Source: JBGSOV01 sp964558715 (GTDB taxonomy: Bacteria; Patescibacteriota; Gracilibacteria; CAIRYL01; GCA-016699755). Taken from it: DNA of 32,062 bases. The DNA lies in contig CAZLFD010000013.1 in the NCBI GenBank assembly GCA_964558715.1, positions 1 to 32,062 of the forward strand. The letters are read 5' to 3'. Made by a program: the position numbers and the translations under genes. The number at the start of each line of letters is the position of its first letter. The stretch's first letter is position 1. The notes below the pieces were generated by a model. The model did no database searches and was not told where the DNA came from. It saw only the letters and a list, made by a program, of their open reading frames with translations. Shown here piece after piece: positions 26,046 to 32,062 of the stretch.

Positions 26046-26741
26046 CTAACTGACTTCTTTGATTTCTTTACTCAAGATATTCGGTGTATCACCATCGAAC
26101 TCGAGTTCGTAGATGATCGGAGCACCGGTAGGAATTTCGAGCCCGGTGATCTGATCATCGGCGATGTCTTCTAGGTACTTGGTAACTGCACGGAGCGAGT
26201 TACCATGTGCCGCTACAAGCACTGTTTCGCCTTTTTTCAAACGCGGAATGATCTCTTTTTGAAAATACGGTACGGCGCGTTCGAGCGTGCCTTTGAGGCT
26301 CTCTCCTTCTGGTGGTGGTGTATCATAGCCGCGACGCCAGATTTTGAACTGTTCGGTGCCAACCTCGGCTTCGACTTCGTGCTTATATTTGCCTTGCAGG
26401 TTTCCATAATGCCGTTCGGCAAGCGCGACTTCGTAGACATACACAGGAAATTCCCCTTCGACGAGTTCGTATTTTTGACAGGGCACGGTGCCCTCAGCTG
26501 GGAAGAAGATCGGCGTTTTGCCGCTTTCGTTTTTGTGCAGTATAAGATGCAAAGTAATGAGAGCGCGCTGCAAGTGTGAAGAATAGGCCACATCAAATTC
26601 CACGTTTTTGAGGAGTTCACCGGCTTTTTCGGCTTCTGCCCAGCCTTCATCAGCAAGCGGAACATCGATCCATCCGGTAAAACGGCTTACTTTATTCCAG
26701 AGTGATTTTCCGTGTCGTACGAGAATGAGTTTTCCAACCAT
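26046..26741 (-). CDS. gpmA: 2,3-bisphosphoglycerate-dependent phosphoglycerate mutase
   Basis: 231 residues. It interconverts 3- and 2-phosphoglycerate in glycolysis through a phosphohistidine. The catalytic H10 lies in LVRHGKSLWN. The second histidine is in VLVAAHGNSLRAV, and YEVALAERHYGNLQGK holds the acid residue and substrate loop. RFTGWIDVPLADEG and RRGYDTPPP are also family signatures. The phosphohistidine motif reads RHGKS where most family members have RHGES or RHGQS. The N and C ends match the short dPGM family. An extended -10 promoter sits at 26765-26794. The lower glycolysis role fits with pyruvate formate-lyase elsewhere in the window. Confidence 0.95.
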   Translation of the reverse strand: MVGKLILVRHGKSLWNKVSRFTGWIDVPLADEGWAEAEKAGELLKNVEFDVAYSSHLQRALITLHLILHKNESGKTPIFFPAEGTVPCQKYELVEGEFPVYVYEVALAERHYGNLQGKYKHEVEAEVGTEQFKIWRRGYDTPPPEGESLKGTLERAVPYFQKEIIPRLKKGETVLVAAHGNSLRAVTKYLEDIADDQITGLEIPTGAPIIYELEFDGDTPNILSKEIKEVS

Positions 26742-26764
26742 TTTGTTTCAAAAGAGTCGCATTA

Positions 26765-26794
26765 ATTATAACATGGTGACTCGCGGAATCGCAA
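26765..26794 (-). promoter_or_regulatory. gpmA promoter with extended -10
   Basis: On the minus strand TTGCGA (26789-26794), an 18-base spacer and a perfect TATAAT (26765-26770) preceded by TGT, forming an extended -10. The leader would be only about 17 bases. Confidence 0.7.
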
Positions 26795-26846
26795 TGTGAA
26801 AGCGGGATTTACGAAGCAGAAAACATTGTAAAAAAATCTAATGAAC

Positions 26847-27377
26847 TACCCCGAACCCAGAGGGTCGGGGTATCACCGCCCCATTCACATTACACCTTCG
26901 AATAATTTTAGTTGATCTCTATGTATCTGTGTATATTCCTCACATCCTTGATTCTTCACATAATTATGTATCGTGCTCTCATTCCCATGCTGTCCAACAG
27001 TGTTGGTATCGTAACAGCTGGTCCAAAAGTCTCCACCCCATAGAAGTTTTTTTACTTCCAAACATTTGGAAAAAATTTCTTTCGCTGTAGTCAATTTTAT
27101 TAGAGTGACGATTTTTAGTGATGGAAACTGCAAGATCGCTTTGGACGCTAAAATGGACATGGTCGTTGTCCGTTCCGATCTCAACGAAAGATATTTCATA
27201 ACATTCGCTTATTTGGCTACATACCTATTTCAGAACTTCGGACACCCTCAGTGTGAATACTTTTCTTTAATATTTGGCTGGGAAAACAAGGTGGTAGAGG
27301 AGCAAGGTCTTGTTGTGCCGTTTGATAATATGTTCCGCTGTCACATTGCCATTCTACCCCGAGGCAGAGCCTCGGGG
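26847..27377 (-). mobile_element. IS200-type element (IS200/IS605 family), tnpA only, degenerate
   Basis: A broken Y1 transposase gene is bounded by two similar subterminal hairpins. At 26847-26872 the arms taccccga and tcggggta enclose ccc-aga-ggg, with one bulged base. At 27357-27377 the arms ccccgaggc and gcctcgggg enclose aga. Hairpins with the same sequence logic at both ends are the recognition sites of the single-strand transposase of this family. No tnpB is present. Exact ends and cleavage sites are not resolved. Confidence 0.8.
26885..27344 (-). pseudogene. tnpA: IS200-like transposase TnpA, inactivated
   Basis: Read on the minus strand from a GTG at 27344 the product begins TAEHIIKRHNKTLLLYHLVF and PAKY, then hits TAA at 27267-27269. 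The same frame resumes RKVFTLRVSEVLK, hits TAG at 27225-27227, and continues to YEISFVEIGTDNDHVHFSVQ, which contains the HUH metal-binding motif (HVH). An extra base in an A5 run at 27112-27116 then shifts the frame, and the C-terminal part follows: KIVTLIKLTTAKEIFSKC, KKLLWGGDFW, NTVGQHGNES and YVKNQG. Total size (about 153 codons) equals an intact IS200 TnpA. Two nonsense codons and one frameshift make it inactive. In the family a tyrosine attacks DNA; the HUH pair survives, but no intact enzyme can be made. Confidence 0.85.
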
Positions 27378-27462
27378 AATTCTTTTCGAGTAAACGTATC
27401 GGTCGCACGGTTGTTGTCAACGAATGGGGTGACGCCCAGCCTTTTCTTTCTCCTCTTTCCAA

Positions 27463-28247
27463 ATGAATACTATCGACTCCGATAATCAGCATGACGATTC
27501 TCAACTCACTTCGCCGCTAAAAGGTGTTATCGCTGCGGGTGATCTGGTCATTCTCGTTACTGCCGATGAGCTCCCAAATCTAAGCGACCCTCTTCTGGCG
27601 CCGCACCTTCACATACTCCGTGACGTCATCGATCAACACGCGATTACCTTGGTGACCAAAAAAAGTGATTTTGCCGACGCCATCGGAAAACTCTGCATGC
27701 CACCACATCTCGTGGTGTGCGATTCAGCGATTTTGTCCGATATTGCCGAGATGACTCTAAAAAGTGTCGCGCTTACGACTTTTTCAATACTCATGGCACG
27801 TAGCAAGGGCAATTTTTTCGGTCTTTGCCAACGATGCTCGCGCCGCCAGCACCCTGCAGTCGGACGATAAAGTCCTTATTGCAGAAACTTCAAATGAACA
27901 CTTCCCGGGTGGTGACGTAGACCGCAAGCTGATACCGCAACACATTACGACGAATATTTCTGAGGAAGTCATCTTTGATATCTATGATCAACCGGGGTTG
28001 CCAGAAAACATCGCAGAATACCGCTTGATCGTTCCATGTACTGGCTTGTGTCATTTCGCCTGATGAGATGCTGAAACGTATCCGTTTTGCCCACGAAGCG
28101 GGTGTGCCAATCATGGCATATGGCTTTTGCATCGCGGCGATCTTTGGCAAATTAGAGCCGCATGACGGAACTTTTTTACGAGAAAGCTACAGCCTGATTT
28201 TACAAAAAGACTTGAATTTTTTAATGATTCATGCAATAATAGAGTGA
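27463..28247 (+). pseudogene. HydF-like C-terminal two-domain gene broken by two frameshifts
   Basis: The frame starts at 27463 with LKGVIAAGDLVILVTADELP, PLLAPHLHILRDVIDQHAIT, PHLVVCDSA and LTTFSILMARSKGNF. It continues one base over as VFANDARAASTLQSDDKVLI. After a second shift it gives DEMLKRIRFAHEAGVPIMAY. This is the order of the dimerisation and Fe-S-binding domains of HydF, the [FeFe]-hydrogenase maturation scaffold. The N-terminal GTPase domain is absent. One extra base lies at about 27813-27820 (T6 run), and one at 28046-28047; removing both gives a 260-residue protein with the motif PCTGC (the HydF CxxC). The first HydF cysteine (EACTHHP) is replaced by ETSNEH, so cluster binding is doubtful. 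No hydrogenase gene is nearby. Confidence 0.75.
28212..28240 (+). promoter_or_regulatory. Promoter of the TrbC-like pilin gene
   Basis: TTGAAT (28212-28217), a 17-base spacer and AATAAT (28235-28240) preceded by TGC, an extended -10. It lies within the 3' end of the HydF-like remnant, which gives the downstream gene its own start of transcription. Confidence 0.6.
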
Positions 28248-28275
28248 AAAACAAACTTTCATTTTCAAACACCAA

Positions 28276-28680
28276 ATGAAACATCTTATCAAACAAGTGC
28301 CTTTCGAGGTTTACTCGATGCTCTTTGTTCTCGGCGCATTCGCCGTAATGCTCCTTTTTGGCGGAGCTCAGAGTGCTTTTGCACAGCCAGGTCTATTCGA
28401 CCCTGCTACAGACGTGCCCGAAGCAGTTCCAGATACTGACTTTCGTGAAGCGATCGTCAATTTCTTGAACTTCCTTCTCACGTTCTTGGGCTTGCTCGCT
28501 ATCGCCTTCATCATTTATGCCGGTTTCATCTTTATTGTCGCCGGCGGCGACGAAGAACAGGTCGGAAAGGCAAAAAAAATCATTCTCTATGCCGGTATCG
28601 GTATCGTTGTGGTTCTATTGTCATTCGCGATTGTTCAATTCTTCATCAGCGTCGGTCTGGGCGCCGGCGGCGAAACCTAA
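28276..28680 (+). CDS. TrbC/VirB2-like pilin-type membrane protein
   Basis: 134 residues. A signal peptide (FAVMLLFGGAQSAFAQPG, probable cleavage after AFA or AQ) precedes an acidic linker (about 40-57), and then two membrane segments: FLLTFLGLLAIAFIIYAGFI and IILYAGIGIVVVLLSFAIVQ. They are joined by the short cytoplasmic turn VAGGDEEQVGKAKK. This is the plan of TrbC/VirB2 type IV secretion pilins. The GGDEEQVGKAKKIILYAGIG loop is very typical of the small TrbC-like proteins found in many Patescibacteria and Gram-positives. No other type IV secretion gene is in the window, so its partner system is unknown. It is followed at once by a strong terminator, so it is monocistronic. Confidence 0.85.
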   Translation: MKHLIKQVPFEVYSMLFVLGAFAVMLLFGGAQSAFAQPGLFDPATDVPEAVPDTDFREAIVNFLNFLLTFLGLLAIAFIIYAGFIFIVAGGDEEQVGKAKKIILYAGIGIVVVLLSFAIVQFFISVGLGAGGET

Positions 28681-28707
28681 GCAAAACGATTCACATCCGA
28701 TTACAAC

Positions 28708-28745
28708 AAATCCCGCCTTCTCGAACGAGAGGGTGGGATTTTTGC
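28708..28745 (+). terminator. Terminator of the TrbC-like gene
   Basis: A 15-bp stem (28708-28722 with 28727-28741, two wobble pairs) with the loop gaac, ending in a T5 run. The convergent panB stop lies 11 bases further on, so it may also act from the other side. Confidence 0.9.
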
Positions 28746-28755
28746 ATCCCGAATA

Positions 28756-29505
28756 TCAATATGCCTCAGAAGAGTGTGGAAAATCGTTAGAACGGACAGC
28801 AGTGCAAAACGCTTCGATCGAGGCTGTTTCTGCAGCCTGGGCATCGCCAAAGCGACGGATAAATCTGGGTGAAAAAGAGCGCGGCGTTCGACCGATGAGA
28901 TCAGAGTAAACTAATACTTGCCCATCGACCTTCGCACCCGCACCGATGCCGATAACAGGGATTGTCAGCTCGTCGGCGATTTTTTGAGCTGATTCTGCAA
29001 ACACACACTCCAACACGAGAAATGCGATTCCAGCTTTTTCTAATTTTTTCGCATCGCTTAAAAGCTGTTCTTGTTCGGGACGAGATGTAGCCGCAACCGA
29101 GTACTTCTTTGCTGTTTGAGGAAGTAATCCCAAATGCCCGGTAATTTGAAAATCGTTTTTGACAAGCGCTATTACCTCGAGCAGAACCTCATTTCCGCCC
29201 TCAATCTTGAGATGGTTGATTCCAAGGTTGCGGAATTGTTTCGCACTTTGCAGAGCAGAATCAGTAGAATCGTACGTACCGAACGGCAGATCGACGACAA
29301 TATTTGGAGAATCCCCTGGCACTGCTCGCTGTATTGCTTCTGCATGCCGCAGCATCATCTCGAGTGTCACCTGCTTGGTGGAATCAAAACCATATACCGT
29401 CATTCCCAACGAATCACCAACCAGCAAAGTATCTGCACCTGCCTCTGCGCTGATTTTGGCAGAAAGATAGTCGTGTACCGAAACCCAGACGAGCTTTTGT
29501 TGCAT
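28756..29505 (-). CDS. panB: 3-methyl-2-oxobutanoate hydroxymethyltransferase (ketopantoate synthase)
   Basis: 249 residues, typical of the family (about 260). It transfers a hydroxymethyl group from methylene-tetrahydrofolate to 2-oxoisovalerate, the first step of pantothenate and CoA synthesis. Signatures in order are VSVHDYLSAKISAEAGADTL, LLVGDSLGMTVYG (metal-binding Asp), IVVDLPFGTY (second Asp), HLKIEGG (Glu), ITGHLGLLPQ, LVLECV (catalytic Glu) and IPVIGIGAGAKVDGQVLVYS. All key residues appear present. No other pan gene is nearby. The C terminus is close to the terminator of the convergent TrbC-like gene. The ATG is preceded by tagatttcg, with no Shine-Dalgarno. Confidence 0.95.
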   Translation of the reverse strand: MQQKLVWVSVHDYLSAKISAEAGADTLLVGDSLGMTVYGFDSTKQVTLEMMLRHAEAIQRAVPGDSPNIVVDLPFGTYDSTDSALQSAKQFRNLGINHLKIEGGNEVLLEVIALVKNDFQITGHLGLLPQTAKKYSVAATSRPEQEQLLSDAKKLEKAGIAFLVLECVFAESAQKIADELTIPVIGIGAGAKVDGQVLVYSDLIGRTPRSFSPRFIRRFGDAQAAETASIEAFCTAVRSNDFPHSSEAY

Positions 29506-29614
29506 CGAAATCTAAAACAAAATCTAGTCAGAGTCTAACCAATACAATGAAAAGTTGACAGGTCCAAGTCACCAGAAAAATCATCTGACAGGATGCTTCT
29601 TATTTGCTGTTTTC

Positions 29615-29642
29615 TTGCATTCCGCGTATTTTCCTGTAAACT
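29615..29642 (+). promoter_or_regulatory. Putative rplA promoter and hairpin leader
   Basis: TTGCAT (29615-29620), a 16-base spacer and TAAACT (29637-29642). Immediately downstream a short hairpin (acttgg at 29644-29649 with ccagt at 29666-29670, one bulged T) is followed by gggagg. This might be an L1-binding autoregulatory leader, but the match is not decisive. Confidence 0.4.
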
Positions 29643-29730
29643 CACTTGGCAAAACCTCAGAAACACCAGTGGGAGGCTGCGGAAATTATTTCACAAAGCC
29701 ATTTGCACCACTTTTCTATCTTCAATTTAT

Positions 29731-30426
29731 ATGCCCAAACACGGGAAAAAATACCGCGCAGCCGCGGAGCTGATTGAGCCAGAAAAGCTCTACTCTTTTG
29801 CCGATGGCGTCGCCCTGGCAAAAAAAACATCGACCACCAAGTTTGATGGCAGTATCGAGGTACATATCCTCACCACTGCCGACCCGCGCCACGCCGACCA
29901 AATCGTGCGCTCGACCATCACACTTCCGGCAGGAACTGGCAAAAGCCAACGCATCGCTGTATTTGCCGATGGTCCGCAAGCCGATGCGGCGAAAAAAGCC
30001 GGAGCAGAAGTTGTAGGGGGCGAAGAATTGATCGACAAAATCGCCAGTGGCGAAATCGATTTTGAAGTCGCCGTTGCCACCCCTGATATGATGAAATCGT
30101 TGGCAAAGGTCGCAAAAGTCCTCGGCCCAAAAGGCTTGATGCCTTCACCAAAAGCCGGAACCGTAACGCCAGAAGTCGGTAAAGCAGTCGAAGAGCTGAA
30201 AAAAGGGAAAATGGAATTCCGTACAGATAAAGCCGGCATCATCCATTCTATTATCGGTAAAGTCTCATTCAGTGAAAAAGATATCCTCGAAAACCTGACC
30301 ACCTACATCAAGTCGGTAAACGATAATAAGCCGGCCGGTGTTAAAGGCCAACTCATCAAGACCATAACGATTACCACAACCATGGGCCCGGGCATACATC
30401 TTGACCCAGCCGAAGCCACCAAGTAA
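29731..30426 (+). CDS. rplA: 50S ribosomal protein L1
   Basis: 231 residues from the ATG at 29731, the canonical L1 length and N terminus (MPKHGKKYRAAAELIEPEKL). L1 forms the mobile stalk at the E site and in many bacteria represses its own mRNA. Signatures seen: KFDGSIEVHILTTADPRHAD, VRSTITLPAGTGK, the block VLGPKGLMPSPKAGTVTPEV, and FRTDKAGIIHSIIGK. The open frame begins earlier (29593) but that part covers the promoter and leader. The usual partner rplK (L11) is not adjacent. ctpA follows 75 bases downstream on the same strand and may be co-transcribed. Confidence 0.96.
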   Translation: MPKHGKKYRAAAELIEPEKLYSFADGVALAKKTSTTKFDGSIEVHILTTADPRHADQIVRSTITLPAGTGKSQRIAVFADGPQADAAKKAGAEVVGGEELIDKIASGEIDFEVAVATPDMMKSLAKVAKVLGPKGLMPSPKAGTVTPEVGKAVEELKKGKMEFRTDKAGIIHSIIGKVSFSEKDILENLTTYIKSVNDNKPAGVKGQLIKTITITTTMGPGIHLDPAEATK

Positions 30427-30501
30427 GAGCATTGGTGATGTAATACGCTGGTTGTGGATGATTCTTGCATCCTGTCTATCAATCTTTCGAACCATAGCTC
30501 T

Positions 30502-31827
30502 ATGAGCTTTCCGCAAAAAACCCCCGGCCCGTTCCGTGGCTCTGGCCCGATCTCGTTTCTTGCTTTTGTGGCACTGCCGATAATCGCCTTTACTATCGGT
30601 TGGCAAGCGGCAGAAACAAAATACGTCGACCAAACGCCAAAAACTGAGTTTACCGACCAAGGCAATGTATCAATCGGTGATAATGAAGTGCAGAATATCG
30701 ATATCTCCTTACTGCGTGATGCCATCGATATTATTCGCGAAAAGTACGTCGAGCCAGATGAGATTGACCCCGAGCAAATGAAGTATGGGCTAGTACGCGG
30801 AGTCATCTGGTCGCTCGATGATCCGTATTCCGAATTCATGAGCCCCGAAGAAAGCATAGAATTTGAAGACGAACTCGGTGGAGACCTGCAGGGCATCGGC
30901 GCAGAATTGACGATTCGTGATGGCGTAATCGTCGTAATCACACCGCTTAAAGACTCCCCCGCTAAGAAAGCTGGCCTCTTGCCCGAAGATATTATCCTCG
31001 AAGTGGATGGTGAGGTGGCAGAAGGCAGCGAGTTTCTCAATGTAGTCAAACGCATCCGCGGCGAAAAAGGCACATCAGTAACACTCACGATTTATCGGCC
31101 AGATACTGGAGAGCGGCTAGAAATCGATATCGTGCGTGATGCAATTCGTGTCGAGACCGTCGAACTGAGTTTTGATGAAGATATCGCTATTATTGAAGTC
31201 AACCAATTCGGCACGAATACCGAACAAGAGTTTGCAACTGCACTTAGTGATGCCTTGGTAGAGAATCCGAAAGGGATTATTCTCGACCTCCGCTTTAATT
31301 CTGGTGGGTTTTTAGATACCGCCGTCAATATGGTTTCGGCGTTTATAAAAAGCGGCAAGGTCGTGATTCAAAAGGGCCGACCGCCCAATACCGAAAGTAA
31401 GTTCGTTTCTGGCAATGTAAAAACCGACCTGCCACTTGTCGTACTGCAAAATAGTGGCTCTGCCTCTGCCAGCGAAATCGTAAGTGGTGCACTGCAAGAT
31501 GTCGATCGCGCGCTGATCGTTGGCGAAAAAAGCTTTGGAAAAGGCACCGTGCAAGAATTAATCCCGATGCAAAACGGTGCGCACCTGCGCCTAACGGTGG
31601 CCAAATGGCTTACTCCTGGGGGGCGCGATATCGGCAAAGTCGGCATTGAACCCGATCTGCATGTCGAACGTACAAGCGAAGAGATAGCGAATGATGAAGA
31701 TCCGCAGCTTGAAGCCGCCCTCCGCTACCTGCGTGGTGATACCCTCGATGAACTGATTGAGGAATACGGCAATCTTGCCGATAAATTGCAGAATGGCGAT
31801 TACGAAAACGACGCAGAAAAAGAATAA
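30502..31827 (+). CDS. ctpA: C-terminal processing peptidase CtpA/Prc (S41 family)
   Basis: 441 residues from the ATG at 30502. It is a serine protease with a Ser-Lys dyad acting outside the cytoplasmic membrane on C-terminal ends of proteins. An N-terminal membrane anchor (about 17-34, ISFLAFVALPIIAFTIGWQA) precedes the helical CTP start (LLRDAIDIIREKYVEPDEID). A PDZ domain follows (about 130-215: GIGAELTIRDGVIVVITPLK, SPAKKAGLLPEDIILEVDGE). The protease core has DLRFNSGGFLDTAVNM, the catalytic S320 in NSGSASASEI and K347 in EKSFGKGTVQ. It ends with a helical tail. The frame begins 48 bases earlier, but the ATG at 30502 gives the cleaner N terminus. It lies behind rplA. Confidence 0.95.
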   Translation: MSFPQKTPGPFRGSGPISFLAFVALPIIAFTIGWQAAETKYVDQTPKTEFTDQGNVSIGDNEVQNIDISLLRDAIDIIREKYVEPDEIDPEQMKYGLVRGVIWSLDDPYSEFMSPEESIEFEDELGGDLQGIGAELTIRDGVIVVITPLKDSPAKKAGLLPEDIILEVDGEVAEGSEFLNVVKRIRGEKGTSVTLTIYRPDTGERLEIDIVRDAIRVETVELSFDEDIAIIEVNQFGTNTEQEFATALSDALVENPKGIILDLRFNSGGFLDTAVNMVSAFIKSGKVVIQKGRPPNTESKFVSGNVKTDLPLVVLQNSGSASASEIVSGALQDVDRALIVGEKSFGKGTVQELIPMQNGAHLRLTVAKWLTPGGRDIGKVGIEPDLHVERTSEEIANDEDPQLEAALRYLRGDTLDELIEEYGNLADKLQNGDYENDAEKE

Positions 31828-31867
31828 TCAAGCAAATGAACACCTCTGTTGAGGGAGTACGCTCGGA

Positions 31868-31939
31868 GGGGAAACAGGGGTCTCACAAAAAACGGCTTTG
31901 TCTACCGGTACTCAAATTATTCGAGACCCCTGCTTCCCC
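31868..31939. repeat. Imperfect inverted repeat downstream of ctpA
   Basis: 17-base arms at 31868-31884 and 31923-31939, complementary except for one position that would be an A-C mismatch on the plus strand, with a 38-base loop. There is no clear T run on either side, so it is not a standard terminator. The rest of 31828-32062 shows no gene. Confidence 0.6.
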
Positions 31940-32062
31940 CTTTACCTTATGCCCATTGAACAAGCTCAGAGCAGGCAGGGGTGTGGCAATTTGAGTTTTC
32001 CTGATTGCAGATGGTCTTGTTGCACAAATAAGTTGAACAATAATTAAAAGAAGTGTACTAAA

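Noticed and set aside
27801..28060. Programmed frameshifting in the HydF-like gene
   Set aside because: Two +1 shifts would be needed, no stimulatory structure or known slippery +1 site is seen, and the neighbouring tnpA is clearly decayed.
30303..31088. Long open frame on the minus strand opposite rplA/ctpA
   Set aside because: Ser/Ile-rich product, antisense to two conserved genes.
1..32062. CRISPR arrays, cas genes, prophage genes, restriction or toxin-antitoxin pairs
   Set aside because: No regularly spaced repeats and no recognisable proteins of these classes were found.

Overview
The window looks like a scaffold from a metagenome-assembled genome of a small, anaerobic, fermentative bacterium, most likely from the Candidate Phyla Radiation (Patescibacteria). 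This placement is an inference. It rests on the mix of lone housekeeping genes, very large unrecognised proteins, type IV pilus and TrbC-like pilin components, fermentation through pyruvate formate-lyase, and genes that nearly all lack a Shine-Dalgarno sequence. TGA is used as a stop (for example by yidC and in the hydF-like remnant) and does not interrupt conserved genes, so lineages that read UGA as glycine (SR1, Gracilibacteria code 25) are unlikely. No rRNA, tRNA or CRISPR array was found. A 10-N assembly gap lies at 19949-19958.

Layout. 61-5397 (-): a 1778-residue protein of unknown function with a HEGLH zinc-protease-like motif. 5661-10109: an MFS-like transporter, a DJ-1/PfpI protein and a secreted TPR/CAP-domain protein. 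10338-12671: UvrC carrying an acetyltransferase (GNAT) domain inserted inside its RNase H-like nuclease domain. 12668-13576 (-): an unknown polytopic membrane protein. 13714-17442: pyruvate formate-lyase, its activating enzyme, and a Dps ferritin. 17552-19550 (-): a small membrane-anchored stress-type protein, an unknown helical protein and a phosphoribosyltransferase-fold protein. 19745-21782: the PilB/GspE-type pilus ATPase, with a promoter that encloses a 23-bp palindrome. 22093-22958: a small membrane protein, and gmk. 22959-23850 has no protein gene but holds a highly structured, terminator-ended RNA candidate and a dispersed repeat. 23851-25604: divergent rpsT and yidC. 26046-26741 (-): gpmA.

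26847-28247 is a decayed accessory patch. It contains an IS200-type element with a broken tnpA, and a HydF-like reading frame (no GTPase domain) broken by two single-base insertions. 28276-31827 returns to intact genes: a TrbC/VirB2-like pilin, panB, rplA and a CtpA-type S41 protease. The window ends in an imperfect inverted repeat.

Function. The gene set covers glycolysis (gpmA), formate-producing fermentation (pflB/pflA), oxygen and iron protection (Dps), DNA repair, protein export and membrane insertion (yidC, ctpA), and surface pili. The most unusual items are the UvrC-GNAT fusion, the structured RNA locus at about 23300-23642, the giant metallopeptidase-like protein and the HydF remnant.
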